Below are positions 37,573 through 50,208 of a DNA stretch of 64,000 nucleotides, one piece after another. Numbering within the stretch: the stretch's first letter is position 1; each line of letters starts with the position of its first letter. The notes below the pieces were generated by a model. It was not told the DNA's origin. It made no database searches and was given only the letters and a program-made list of their open reading frames with translations. Source of the stretch: Kitagawia praeruptora (lineage: Eukaryota > Streptophyta > Magnoliopsida > Apiales > Apiaceae). A program made the position numbers and the translations under genes. The stretch covers positions 36,760,501-36,824,500 of the forward strand of contig CM075348.1 of assembly GCA_037693485.1 (NCBI GenBank). Direction: 5' to 3'.

Positions 37573-38356
37573 CAATATTCGTAAGAAGATGAAACTTTCA
37601 TTTAAGAAAGTTTATCATCTAACCGAAAGGCACGAATGTTGCCCCCGGACGCTTAGACAATAGAACTTTAATGTCTGAGAAGATGTCACCCGGGTAAGAA
37701 CAATACAAAAAATGAATACTGGAAAGAAAAAGAGAAGTAAAACTACATGACCAAACTCCCATAAAGTATCTGGCCGATCTTCAAAAGTCTCAAACCCCAA
37801 AATCACTAGAACCCCAACTTTTCCATCATTTGTCACCAGTCTATTGAAAAACGTGCCAATCTGCCCATCAACCCAATCAACAGGGGCACCAAGGGAACAA
37901 AGAAGGGTCTCGTTAAAAATCCACAAGAGCAAAACCCTTTGGGAAAAAAACTTAAGTGGGAAAAGAGTGCCCTCCAAAAAACCCAGTGAACAACTATTCT
38001 TTAAAGAAAATTGGTTGCTCACCATTCTCCACCCGCCTAAAAAAATGCTTTCCTGGAATTTAAATAACAAAATAGATATCAAAATCCATTTAAACAACAT
38101 TAACTAGAGTTCCAAAAGTAACTCAATATTTACTAAAGTCCCAACCAAAGGGAATAACTTTGGTTAGACATACAACTAATTTATAAGTTCTTCTTAATAA
38201 TAAGAAATACCGAAATAAAAATCAATAACGATCCAAATCGTCAAATAGACGACACCAAAAGAATCCCAAAATTGGTCCAAAAAGCCACAATATATGGCAC
38301 TCCCTTAGAGGTACAAAACCATATGAAATGGTACAATAGTACTAATAAAGGCTTAT
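37573..38356. other. Spacer with an unrecognised ORF
   Basis: A minus-strand open frame of 161 codons (38100-37615) and an overlapping plus-strand frame of 87 codons (37844-38107) occur here. I recognise neither. The minus frame is rich in Phe/Leu and has no family motif I can name. It could be a relic of a non-LTR element or chance. This spacer separates two LTR elements and carries their duplications at its edges (CAATA and CTTAT). Confidence 0.35.
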
Positions 38357-39862
38357 TGATAAGTGGATTTATATCCACTTGAAACGTTCCATATCGGCTT
38401 AAATTGGTGTACTTGGACTCAAGTTTGTGGTATTTTTGATATGTTTTGCTTAAATGTGCAGGGTTGCAAGAATGTCAATTAGGGGTGAATTTTCCGTTGT
38501 TTGGAGTTGATTTATGATATGGAATGAAGAATGGCGTCTTAATATCAACTACCAAGAGGGTTATGATTCAAGGAATTGAAGACGGGAAGTCGTGCAAGAA
38601 GAACCGAAGAAAACGGCTCAAAAACGAAGAAAACGGAAGAAAAATCAGTTTTGGCAGGAATTCCACGCGCCTGGAGCGCATAAAACAGGAGGGCCGCGCG
38701 CTGGGAGCACGTACCACGCGCTGGGGGCGCATAAAATTGCTGAAAAAAATCCTGAATTGTCCGTTTTGCCCCTATTTCGAATTCTAGTTGAATTTTTGGT
38801 ATCCAAACCTATTTCTAATTATATTATAGGTTGTTTTTCTTGCTGGGCAAGATATTTAGGCCTATAAAAACACATATTAGCTTTGTAAAATTGTATCGCT
38901 TTATTATTGTAACTTAGAATTGCAAGGGAGAATAGTGGAGAAGGATTCAATGCTCGGTGACAAGCACGAATCTAGATATACTTCATCTTTTGTATACGTT
39001 GAAACATAGATTTGTTTTCTCAACTCTTCGCTTTATTAATATTATTGTTCTTTTCTTTCATATCTTGTTAATTACCATGTTTTCATCAAATCCCATGACG
39101 ATGACCGGTTCAATTATGAGCTAATCGTTGTCATGGGATTCTAACGGATTTATTTATGGAACTTAGAATCTTGATGCTTTAAAGATCTGTGTGTGGTGTA
39201 TATCTGATATCCTCGTATGGTTATGCTTAATTGATAGATGCGTCGCGAACATCTAATTTGTTAATCTCTTGTGAAGTGAAAGTGGATCTTGAGATTTAGA
39301 ACTTGCCATGCTAGCATAGGTTCATAATTGTTTATCAATATGATTCGTGGTGTGAGATGAAAATACTTATACTGCCCTGTGTGATCTTAATAGATAACTT
39401 GTTCTTCAACCGTTATGTTTTCAAATTCTATAGACATATAAGGTCTAAGCATAATTGGTGTCTATTCATCTTCTATCTCTTTTGTGGATGTATGTTTAGT
39501 TTGGTATACGTATGCTGACAGGTAGCGTGTACTTGTTTCGTGTTATCCGATCAGATGTCAAAACCATCGCATATAGTAATTAAAGGCGTCAGATCTAAGG
39601 GAAGTATTTAATGAAGTTAGGATCCCATGTTTATTCTCATATAAGTAATTAATTCTCTTAAGTTAATTCTTAGTTTTTTAATTTGCATCTTAGTTTAATT
39701 TAGATAGTCAAACCCATATTTGTTATTGTCTTAGCAGTGAATTAAAGTCATACATTGTTGAATAGGTGCATCTACTGAATAGAACCATAACCAGATCTCT
39801 GTGGAACGAACTTGAATTGTATTACTTGTGACCACGTATACTTGCGTGATTTTGTGTTAACA
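38357..39862 (+). repeat. 5' LTR of the Athila-type element
   Basis: 1506 bp, TG...CA ends, TATAAAAA box at 38863-38870. A short GC-rich patch (38660-38730) contains repeated CGCGCTGGG(A/G)GC words. Confidence 0.92.
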
Positions 39863-39868
39863 AGTTTT

Positions 39869-39886
39869 TGGCGCCGCTGCCGGGGA
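39869..39886 (+). other. Primer binding site of the Athila-type element
   Basis: TGGCGCCGCTGCCGGGGA, six bases inside the 5' LTR end. This is the usual Athila/Tat primer site. Confidence 0.85.
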
Positions 39887-40002
39887 TCATCGGTGTTTTA
39901 TTTTTAGTTTATGTGCTTGTCAATAGTGGTCGTTAGCGTTCACTGACTCGGATTTCTTACTTAGTTTGTTTGTTTCGTGGTGTTTCAGGTACTTAAGTTT
40001 GT

Positions 40003-42801
40003 ATGCGAACACGCTTACAAGCTCGTTTGGAAGAACTGGCAGAAGACGATCTTGTAGAGAATAAAGAGAATAAGAAAGAGGAATCTGAAACTACAGTAGA
40101 GATGGGTGATGCAGCAGCAGCTAAGGCTTTGAAGGAATATTCTTAGCCGAAGATCAATGATATCCAGTCTAGTATTATCAGGCTGGCTATCATGGCTAAT
40201 AACTTTGAAATCAAGCCGGGCACTATTCAGATGGTACAGAAATCGGTTAAGTTTGGGGGTGCTTGTACGGAGGATCCTAACATGCATATTCGGGACTTTA
40301 TCGAGATCTGTGATACTTTCAAGTTCAATGGTGTTTCGGATGATGCTATCAAGTTGAGACTTTTCCCATTCTCTCTGAGGGATAAGGCTAAAGGCTAGTT
40401 ACATTCTCTACCACCTGGTTCCATTACTACATGGGAGGATCTTGCTCAGAAGTTTCTTACTAAATTCTTCTCTATGGCGAAAACTGCAACAATAAGGAAC
40501 CAGCTAACTCAATTTCAGCAGCAATCTGGAGAATCTTTGTGTGAGGCTTGGGAACGATACAAAGAGATGCTTTGTAGGTGTCCACATCATGGTATGCCTG
40601 ACTGGATGGTTATTAATAGTTCCTACAATGGGTTGGGAGCACAGTCTAGACCTATGCTAGATGTAGCATCAGGTGGAGCTCTATGTGCTAAGAGCTATGA
40701 TGAAGCTTATGATCTTATTGAGACGATGACTGCCAATGAATATCAGAATCCAACTGAGAGACTATCTCAAGGCAAGGTAGCAGGGATGTTTGAAGTGGAT
40801 ATAGCTTCAGCTATTGCAGCTCAGTTGAAGGCTTTGACTATGAAGGTGGATTCTCTTGCAAACTATGGAGTTCATCAGGTTGCTAGTGTTTGTGAGCTAT
40901 GTGCGGGTGCACATGAGATGAATCAGTGTGCTATCTCTTCTAAATCAGCACAATTCGTGAGTAATTTCCAAAGACCTGCTGCACCAGTTCCAGCCACTTA
41001 TCATCCTAATAATCGGAATCATCCCAACTTCAGCTGGAGCAACAACCAAGGTGCTCAACAACCTCAGCAGCCCTGTTAGCAGCAGTTTCAGGGACAGCAA
41101 GCAAGGCCATTTAATCAGGGCTATCAACAGCCATATGCTCCAAGGTAACCATATCAACCTCCGGGATTTCAGCAACAGCTCCAGGCTAATGTGGGGCAAT
41201 CTTCTAATGAAAAATCAGATATGGATGAGTTGAGGATGATGATTAAAAGCTTATCAGTTTCTCAAAAGACCTTGGAAAATCAGATGGGACAGCTTGCAAG
41301 TGCCTTACTTAGTAGGCCACAAGGAACTCTTCCAAGTGATACGGAGGTTAATCCAGGCAAGAGGGAGGTCCATGAGCAGGTGAAGGCAGTTACTTTGAGA
41401 TCGGGAAGGGTTACAACAGATCCAAAATCAGCCACTAAGGAAGATGAAGAAGGGCAGAATCAGCAAAAATCAGCAATGATCGGAATTGAGAATTCTGACT
41501 TAGTAGCTGATGAGCTAGATGGTGAAGAAGAAAAGAGCAAGGAACCTGTTGAAAAATCTAATCCAAAGCAGTCTACAGAGAACAATCAGATCTATCCACC
41601 TCCTCCATTTCCAAAAAGACTTCAAAAGCAAAATTCTGTTGAACACTCTCCTCCGAAGCAGAAGTTAGTAAATCAGATCTATCCTCCTCCTCCATATCCT
41701 GGACGCTTGCAGAAAAGTCAAGAGAAATAGTTTCAAAAGTTTATGGATGTCTTCAAGAAACTGTCAATTAACATTCCTTTTGTTGAAGCATTGGAGCAGA
41801 TGCCAAGATATGCAAAGTTCATAAAGGATATTTTATCACGAAAGAGAAGGTTTGGAGAATTTAAAACAGTGGCATTGACAGAGGAGTGCAGTGCGATGTT
41901 GCAACAGAAATTACCTCCTAAACTTAAGGATCCATGAAGCTTTACAATTCCATGCACCATTGGGAAGTTGTCTTTTGACAAATGCTTATGTGATTTGGAA
42001 GCTAGTATTAATCTCATGCCCTTGTCTATTTTAAAGCAACTTGGTCTACTGGAGCCGAAGCTAACCAACATCTCCTTGCAGTTGGCTGATAGGTCGATCA
42101 CTTATCCGAGGGGTATAGTAGAGGATGTCTTAGTGAAGGTTGATAAGCTCATATTTCCTACCGATTTTGTGATTCTGGATTTCGAAGAAGACAAAAAGAT
42201 TCCCATAATCTTGGGAAGGCCTTTTCTAGCTACGGGCCGTACTTTGATCGACGTGCAAAAAGGAGAGCTTACAATGAGGGTGCAAGATCAGAATGTCACC
42301 TTTAATGTGTTCAAGGTCATGAAATTTCCGATAGAGGATGAAGAGTGTTTCAGTGTGGAAATAGTTGATACGGGTTAGAGGAAGAAGTTTGATCAGTTGT
42401 TGGGTGAAAAGTCGGACACACACATGCTTAAACATCCCATCAGTGATTCCATTGACGGTTCTTCGGTTCGAGATCTCTCAAATGTCAAGCTCGGAAAACT
42501 TCCATCCCATTTGAAGTATGTCCTTCTGAATGATGAGTTGGTTATTTTTAAGGTGTGTCAAGATAATGTGTTAAGAAGGTGGATCATGGATGATGAGGTA
42601 GAAGAGTGTTCTTATCAATCAACTGTGAAGCATAAACACCTTAGAGGTGTGAAGAAGAAAAAGAAAAAATCGATTGGTGGAACAGTCAAAGTGAAGTTTG
42701 ATTTAGAACAGATGTGGGAAGATAGCAAGAAGGTTGTCAAACAATGGGTGAATGGTCCTTCTGCTAAGGACAAGTCGAATGCGATCTTCGAGCCACCATG
42801 A
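40003..42801 (+). pseudogene. Athila Gag-protease reading frame with seven in-frame stops
   Basis: A single frame of 933 codons runs from the Met at 40003 (MRTRLQARLEE) to the stop at 42799-42801 without any frameshift. It is broken by seven in-frame stops: TAG 40144, TAG 40396, TAG 41077, TAA 41146, TAG 41728, TGA 41935, TAG 42376. Recognisable blocks are NNFEIKPGTIQMVQ, then EDPNMHIRDFIEICDTFK, FPFSLRDKAK, the ESLCEAWERYKEM region, a Gln/Pro-rich linker, then the retropepsin-like domain with CDLEASINLMPLS, YPRGIVEDVLVKV and IILGRPFLATG. In the protease active-site signature the expected Asp-Leu-Gly is Asp-Leu-Glu, so it should be inactive. The C-terminal part has a Lys-rich stretch and no RT. 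Confidence 0.9.
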
Positions 42802-44337
42802 TTTGAATCATATTTGTCCGGCTAAATGACGTTAACGACAACGCTTCATGGGAGGCAACCCACGTGTTTCGGTATTTTTAAGTATGTTTCCTACTATCCC
42901 TCGTATTTACTTCCATTCAATGCGGACATTGAATCTTTTAAGTTTGGGGGTGGTTTGAGGGATAAGTAGTGTTTATTAGTTATTTGTGTGTCATTGTGTT
43001 CATATAGGGTATCATGCTTTTGCATATTAGTAGTAGTTCATGCATGTTTGTGTTATCTACGTTTGTTTCATATAGGACATTCTGTTTTATTTTCGTATAC
43101 CATGTGAGTTCATGTTAGTTGCATTTTCATGGCATGCATATTTCATGATCCCTTAAGACGAGCTAATTCTGATTGATAGGTAGATGTTTAATTGAGTGTG
43201 ATGATGATGAGTAGAGGGTTGATTTATAGTTTCTATGAAATTGACTTGCATGTTACGGGAACAAAATAATTTCACAGTCTCATCGTTTGCTTTTGGGCTA
43301 GGTTAGGGTCATGATTGTTTGGATGTTTTGAGATTTAATCACTTGATTATATTTAGAATTTTCGTTATTCCCTTGATGGCGTAGGAGCATTAAAGTCTAA
43401 GTTTGGGGGAAACCAGGGATTTCATGCTAGTTGTAATTATATGTTAAATAATGGCTAGGTGTCAAATGGCTAGTAGCCGGCTCATATTTATATGAGTAGT
43501 CTAGGGTTGGAATTGATAATTCTCATTCCAGATTGCATAAAAAAAATTTCAGAAAAAAAAGAAAAAAAATTCAGAAAAAAAGAAAAAAAAAGAGTCAATA
43601 GTTTAATTGTTTTTATACAAAATTAACCACGAGTGAGCTCTTTAATACTCGAGTAATTAAGTCTGAGGGGACTTAGTCCTAGTAACCTAAAGCCCTTGTG
43701 GTTTGGGATTGCTGACCTAACACTCGCTACATGGGTATTATTGTATATGCCTTTTGGGGTCTCACTCATTGCACGGTTAAATAAGCATGCGTATTGTATA
43801 TATTGTCGTAGTAATAAAGCATGAATTCCTGGCTAACTTGAATAAGGACGGAGGTGTTCCTAGGTTATGAAGTGTTTACAGTCTATTCTTTTTATAAACC
43901 TGTGATTGTCTTGGCGAAGGGCATGTATGATTTTTTGACCTAGTTTTGGGAGTATTTCTGATGAGCATTGCACACACGCACGTTTCTGTTCATGTATTGT
44001 TAATATACGGGGACTTAGTCGAGCTCTGCTTGGATTTATTTGCATTCTTTGAGAGGTTTGCTTGTTAGTTGGTTTTAGTGAGTTTGAAGGGGATCCTTGC
44101 ATTTTTCATATTAGTTGCATTCATGCATTGCATTGCATTAGGTTAAATGGATTTCGTGGGTACATTCGCTATAGGCCCTCACGAGACCTTACTCGTCCAC
44201 TAGGGCTGCCTAGGGGTTTAAAGGGCTTGTTGCATATGCCAAATGCAACCGTGATCACCTACGGAAGTGGTACTAGTTAGTTAGTTAGTTGTAATTATTT
44301 ATGCTTGAGGACAAGCATCGGTTTAAGTTTGGGGGTG
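42802..44337 (+). other. Non-coding 3' interior of the Athila-type element
   Basis: No ORF of note. TTTAAGTTTGGGGGTGG-like motifs occur at 42938-42955 and just before the 3' LTR, and an A/T run with TTCAGAAAAAAA repeats lies at 43540-43595. The region corresponds to where autonomous relatives carry pol and an env-like gene. Confidence 0.7.
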
Positions 44338-45850
44338 TGATAAGTGGATTTATATCCACTTGGAACGTTCCATATCGGCTTAAATTGGTGTACTTGGACT
44401 CAAGTTTGTGGTATTTTTGATGTGTTTTACTTAAATGTGCAGGGTTGCAAGAATGTCAATTAGGGGTGAATTTTCCGTTGTTTGGAGTTGATTTATGATA
44501 TAGAATGAAGAATGGCGTCTTAATATCAACTACCAAGAGGGTTATGATTCAAGGAATTGAAGACGGGAAGTCGTGCAAGAAGAACGGAAGAAAACGGCTC
44601 AGAAACGAAGAAAACGGAAGAAAAATCAATTTCGGCAGGAATTCCACGCGCCTGGAGCGCATAAAACAGGAGGGCCGCGCGCTGGGAGCGCGTACCACGC
44701 GCTGGGGGCGCATAAAATTGCTGAAAAAATCCTGAATTGTCCGTTTTGCCCCTATTTCGAATTCTAGTTGAATTTTTGGTATCCAAACCTATTTCTAATT
44801 GTATTGTAGGTTGTTTTTCTTGTTGGGCAAGATATTTAGGCCTATAAAAACACATCTTAGCTTTGTAAAATTGTATCGCTTTATTATTATAACTTAGAAT
44901 TGCAAGGGAGAATAGTGGAGAAGGATTCAACGCTCGGTGACAAGCACGGTCTAGATCTACTTCATCTTTTGTATACGTTGAAACATAGATTTGTTTTCTC
45001 AACTCTTCGCTTTATTAATATTATTGTTCTTTTCTTTCATATCTTGTTAATTACCATATTTTCATCAAATCCCATGACGATGACCGGTTCAATTATGAGC
45101 TAATCGTTGTCATGGGATTCTAACGGATTTATTTATGGAACTTGAAATCTTGATGCTTTAAAGATCTGTGTGTGGTGTATATCTGATATCCTCGTATGGT
45201 TATGCTTAATTGATAGATGCGTCGCGAACATCTAATTTGTTAATCTCTTGTGAAGTGAAAGTGGATCTTGAGATTTAGAACTTGCCATGCTAGCATAGGT
45301 TTATAATTGTTTATCAATATGATTCGTGGTGTGAGATGAAAATACTTATACTGCCCTGTGTGATCTTAATGGATAACTTGTTCTTCAACCGTTATGTTTT
45401 CAAATTCTATAGACATATAGGGTCTAAGCATAATTGGTGTCTATTCATCTTCTATCTCTTTTGCGGATGTATGTTTAGTTTAGTATACATATGCTGACAG
45501 GTAGCATGTACTTGTTTCGTGTTATCTGATCAGATGTCAAAACCATCGCATATAGTAATTAAAGGCGTCAGATCTAAGGGAAGTATTTAATGAAGTTAGG
45601 ATCCCATGTTTATTCTCATATAAGTAATTCGTAAAATTCTCTTAAGTTGATTAATTCTTAGTTTGTTAATTTGCATCTTAGTTTATTTTAGATAGTTAAA
45701 CCCATATTTGTTATTGCCTTAGCAGTGAATTAAAGCCATACATTGTTGAATAGGTGCATCTACTGAATAGAACCATAACCAGATCTCTGTGGAACGAACT
45801 TGAATTGTATTACTTGTGACCACGTATACTTGCGTGATTTTGTGTTAACA
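44338..45850 (+). repeat. 3' LTR of the Athila-type element
   Basis: 1513 bp, very similar to the 5' LTR. The differences seen by eye are mostly single-base transitions plus one short insertion near 45625-45650. Confidence 0.92.
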
Positions 45851-45920
45851 CTTATCAAAACAATCTAATCAAAATCAAAAGTATAATCAATTAGCCCACT
45901 GATTATTCTAAATCTCAATC

Positions 45921-46242
45921 ATCAATTAAAACACATTAAAAGCCATTAAGTATTATATTATCAATCCTCAATTAAATATTAGTAACTTGAAATTATATAT
46001 AGAAATCAATTATCATAAAACAAATTACATCAATTAGAACACATTAAAAGCCACTAAGTATTATATTATCAATCATCAATTAAATATTAGTAAATAGAAA
46101 TTAGATATAACAATCAATTATCATAAAACAAATTACATCAATTAGAACACATTAAAAGCCACTAATTAAGCATTATCAATCATCAATTAAATATTAGTAA
46201 TTAGAACTTAAATATAGCAATCAATTATCATAAAACAAATTA
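45921..46242. repeat. Three-copy 108-bp tandem repeat
   Basis: Copies start ATCAATTA(A/G)AACACATTAAAAGCC at 45921, 46029 and 46137, and end with CAATTATCATAAAACAAATTA. It is AT-rich and non-coding, and lies 70 bases beyond the Athila element. Confidence 0.9.
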
Positions 46243-46323
46243 ATGATAATAACCGAATCACCATTAAAGCTGATGAACTTGTGCTTTTTCGGCAAGCTCG
46301 AAATCGGAATCTCCTTCTATATA

Positions 46324-46544
46324 CTTCTTCCATTTTCGAATATCTACTTCTTGATTTTTTTGACATGGAATTTAAGTTGTTTTGACCATAAAGTTAAAAA
46401 TGTTATTTTTTTTAAAAAAAAATTGATTCAATATTTTTATTCAAAAAGAAATTTTTTTAAAAAAAACATTTTTAACTATGTGGTCAAAACACCTTAAAGT
46501 TCGTGCCAAAAACTCAAGAAGCAGATATTCGAAAATTGAGGGAG
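46324..46544. mobile_element. Stowaway-like MITE
   Basis: A 221-bp foldback sequence flanked by TA (46322-46323 and 46545-46546). The termini read CTTCTTCCATTTTCGAATATC and, inverted, CTCCCTCAATTTTCGAATATC. The inverted arms continue through GTTTTGACCA...GTTAAAAATGTT to a poly-A/T centre. The left terminus is slightly degenerate. Confidence 0.85.
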
Positions 46545-46546
46545 TA

Positions 46547-47519
46547 TCAAATTTTAACTTTTAGTGGTTTAATGTAGATTAATCTCCAACAATGTTTTTT
46601 ATATTTACTTCTTATTTTATTTTAGATTATTAAAAATACAAAAGGAAGTGGATAAAAAGAATGTTGTCTTATAATATTAGTTAAAAGTTCCTAATAACTC
46701 TTAAAATTGAGAAGATAGAAGAAAATTTTAGTGAATTTAAGAAGCACTAAAAATCTCTTGAAGCAAAAAATTTTATCTCCCTCCTCAAATCTCAAGTTAA
46801 GAGCCAATTTAAGAATCTTTTCAAGATGCTCTTAAACAACTTAACTATTATTGTCAAATTTATGTTTTCCGCTTATATTTTATAACTTCAAAACCTTGAT
46901 TTTGCTAATATAGCCCTCAATCAACTTCTAAAATTATCTCAAAATGTATAGACAAGAAGTCTCAGAATGAATAAAGATCACGTACATGCCACAGTTGGTA
47001 CATTTTTTGGCATTATGTTTTCCATATGAATATACAGGTGAGTGGGGCTATTAGATATGAGATTGCAATTACGATCGATATACAGGTGAATCGGGTATAT
47101 GTACATATATTAATTTCAACAAATCGCTTGATTATCTCTCCATAAAGACTAGATTAATCAACGATATAATCTATTTTATGTTTGTTCGACTAAATTGATT
47201 TTGTAGATACCACATGTCTTTTCATTATTGCATTAATTTCCTTTTTTTTAAAAAAAAGATGAAAGTAATGAAGTTCAGAGAAAGGCTACAAAGGAGGAAA
47301 TAAATATGTATAAAAAAATTCGAAGAGATAAAATAATTTCCTTTTTCTTATTATCAGAACAACCTTCATGCTTAAAACATCTATAGCAAATTCAATTTCA
47401 CCAAAAATACTTTTTTTGTTCCTCTCAATTCTTTGCAATCGGGTTGGACACGAAGGTTAAGAAATGTAAAGAAAGTTAGTGAAAAGTGAGTAGTAATTGG
47501 GTAAATGATGGATCAAATA
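46547..47519. other. Spacer without recognisable genes
   Basis: AT-rich DNA. I see no ORF, LTR end or strong repeat. The 5' LTR of the Copia remnant that follows should lie here or be deleted, but I cannot identify it. Confidence 0.4.
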
Positions 47520-49373
47520 AATATTTTAGGAAACTTGGAAAGAAGAAAAGGAAAAGTTGGAAGTTGATGGTGAGCTTAGTTCAGATGATGAATCAACGGA
47601 CACTGATCATCCGTTGAAAGATGATTCCTCAACGGATGAGAAATGTCCATTGAAAGTCAAATCTATTAGCAATTTTTTTTAAATAAACTGAACAAGTAGT
47701 ATGGCCATGTCAACAAAAACTTTGTAAGTGAAGAATGTAGCAACTCTAAGAAGGTTGAAAAAGCTAATGTAGGTCACTTGTCTAACAAGCAATTGAAAGA
47801 CAAGTTAGAGAAGATTGAGAATGAGGTTGCAAGTAAAAAGAAGAATAACATAAATGAAAAAGTAGGCATTAACAAATGTAACAATTACATACTTGATAAG
47901 TATGATCTAGAAAGACATGTGCTAAGTGTGGTAGCATTAATCATTTGTTTACTAACTGCAAATCTGTGCAAAATCTTTTTGTGCAAAATGCCTATGCCTA
48001 TTCATGCTATGCCTATGCCTGCCATGTCTAACATGTTTGTTCCAAATGCTCATGCATGCATCATCTCAGTATGCTAACATTCCATTTGTTCAAAATCCAT
48101 ACTTTAATGCATTTAATATGTCAAAAATGCCATGGAACATGCCTGGGATAAACAACATGTATGCACAAGTCATGCCAATGCAAGCATCTAACTTTTATGC
48201 ATCTGAGCAAGAAACAAATCCTATTTTTCAAATACCAACACCAAGGGTTAAGGTTGATTTGAATCCTCCAAAATCTGAAGTGCAAAAAGGTAAAAAAATA
48301 GGAAGAAAGAAACTTGGGTACAAAAATCAAATCAACATGGGTACCAAAATCAACTTGATTTGATTCTGATGTATGCATATGAAAAAAAAAAGGAATCTAT
48401 GATACTAGGATAGTGGTTGTTCTAGGCACATGACTGTAGATTCTACCCTGCTCACATAGTTCAAGGAGAGTCTCTAACATTATCATTGGAGATAACAACA
48501 AATGATATAGTAAGGGATATGGCTTGATTTCACAAGATAATGTTATCATTGAAGAGGTTGCATTAGTCGATGATCTTAAGCATAACTTGCTTAACATCAA
48601 CCAACTTTGTTACAAAGGTCAAAATGTTTGATTCACTTTTGAAGCTTGTGTTGTTTTCAATCAGAAGAACAAAAGTGGTTTTGACAGAAAATAAAAAAGG
48701 AAATGTGTACATTGCTGACTTCAACTCTACAAATGCAGATTCAGCCAGTTATCTTTTTAACAAAGTAAGTGAAGATGAAAGTTGTCTATGGCATAAGAAG
48801 CTTCACATCTGAATTTTAAATCAATGAATATAGGTTAAGAAGGATCTTGTAAGAGGCATTCCAAAATTGAATTTTTCCAAGGATGGATTGTGTGATGCAT
48901 GTCAAAAAGGAAAGCAGAAAAATGCATCTTTCAGAAGGAAGTCAATGTCAATAATTAATGTGCCACTATAGCTTCTACACATGGAGTTCTTCGGACCAAT
49001 CAATGTGATGTCAATTTCAAAGAAGAAGTATTGTCTTGTGATTGTAGATGATTTTTCTAAATATACATGGACTTCCTTTTTGCACTCCAAAAATAAGGCA
49101 AGTGAAATCATCATCAATCACATCAAGATAGTCAACAACAATTTTAATCTTCAAGTAAAAAAAATTAGAAGTGACAATTGCACTGAGTTCAAGAATTATG
49201 TGATGAAAAAGTTTTGTGAAGATAAAGAAATTATTCATGAGTTCTCTATACCAAGAACACCACAACAAAATGGTATAGTAGAAAGGAAAAACATTACCCT
49301 AATTGAAGTTGATAGGACAATGAATGAAGAAACAAAATTAGCTACATATTTTTGGGTTGAAGCAATCAATTTC
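47520..49373 (+). pseudogene. Copia Gag-protease-integrase remnant, 5' part (interrupted by a hAT element)
   Basis: Reading across frames: a Gag end with the zinc knuckle CAKCGSINHLFTNC (47918-47959); an Asn/Pro/Met-rich tail reminiscent of the SIRE/Maximus lineage (NPYFNAFNMSKMPW); a protease motif DSGCSRHMT near 48405-48440; a pre-integrase block (LWHKKLHI, then KLNFSKDGLCDACQKGK); and an integrase core with VDDFSKYTW, RSDNCTEFKN and PRTPQQNGIVERKN. Several stops and shifts exist. The first catalytic position, normally Asp in D-L-F-G-P, is Glu (MEFFGP), so it is dead. The frame stops in EAIN at 49373, where the hAT element begins, and resumes at 56442. Confidence 0.85.
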
Positions 49374-49764
49374 AATGGCGGATGTATGTATGGGGATGGT
49401 GGGTCACGTGACACATCATTTCTTTAAAAAAATTGTATTATACAGAATACAGAGGTTTAATGTAGCACTTGTCTTCTGTTTGTTTTATTAGGCTATCCAT
49501 TCACCCCTCCCAATTCTACCCTCTACTTCTCTTGTGTTCGTGTTCTCTAATCTTTTCTTCTTATATTCTAAATTCTCCGTATTCATCTTCTAAACTCCTT
49601 CCATACATCTTCTAAATTCTCTTCTTAGTTTTCAAGTTTCTTAAATTCCTCAAACTATACAATTTGATAAAGAAAAAGTTAAGCTTACAAGGTGTTTGTG
49701 AGAAGGTCACAGAGAATTATTTGATTAAATTCTTCTCCTTCTTTTGTCATTGTGTATTGGCATA

Positions 49765-50208
49765 ATGAAAAGGTCGAATGGAAGGGATATCTCAAGTTTC
49801 TTCACCAAAAAAACAAATAGTGAAAAAGAGCCTCAAGGTCAAGCAAGTGAGCCTCATGCTCCTGAAATTAGTCTCATTCCACCACCTCAAATAAGCGAAC
49901 AAAGCTCTTCTCCATCAGTGAATGTACCTCAAGCTAAACTTGATATTTTGACTCTTTCTCATGATCCTGGAAAAAGGGAAAAAATGAGTGATTTCCATCC
50001 TAATGAAAGGGATTTAGTGAGAAGAATATACATACAACGAGGGCCTTGCCAACCGAAAGATTATGTGTTTCCTCAAACACATTTCGGGACAAAGGAGCGT
50101 CGTTTTAATGTTAAATGGTTTGATACTTGGCGAACATGGCTTGAGTATAGTGTAGATAAAGATGATGCCTTTTATTTAATTTGTTATTTGTTTAAGACTG
50201 AAAATATG
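49765..50208 (+). pseudogene. hAT transposase N-terminus (TTF-type zinc finger)
   Basis: Starts MKRSNGRDISSFF, then a low-complexity Pro/Ser segment, then the TTF-type finger: FHPNERDLVRRIYIQRGPCQ, KWFDTWRTWLEYS, AFYLICYLFKTEN. In related proteins the last part reads AFC-x-x-C, so one zinc ligand appears replaced by Tyr. Similarity ends after FKTEN, where the inserted retroelement begins. The next expected residues (a GDAFVNEGF block) are found at 55293. Confidence 0.8.

Larger units (their letters stand above)
38357..45850 (+). mobile_element. 7.5-kb Athila-type (Ty3/gypsy) LTR element lacking RT and integrase
   Basis: LTRs of about 1.5 kb (38357-39862 and 44338-45850) start TGATAAGTGG and end GTTAACA, with perfect CTTAT duplications outside (38352-38356 and 45851-45855). 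The primer site TGGCGCCGCTGCCGGGGA (39869-39886) and the pre-LTR polypurine TTTGGGGGTG are typical of Athila/Tat elements. The interior codes for Gag and a protease-like domain (40003-42801), then 1.5 kb of non-coding sequence containing further TTTAAGTTTGGGGG motifs. There is no recognisable reverse transcriptase, RNase H, integrase or envelope-like ORF, so mobilisation would need help from another element. Confidence 0.92.

Noticed and set aside
38524..38867. Basic Lys/Arg-rich ORFs, repeated at 44505-44767
   Set aside because: They lie inside the two Athila LTRs and are open by chance around a GC-rich patch.
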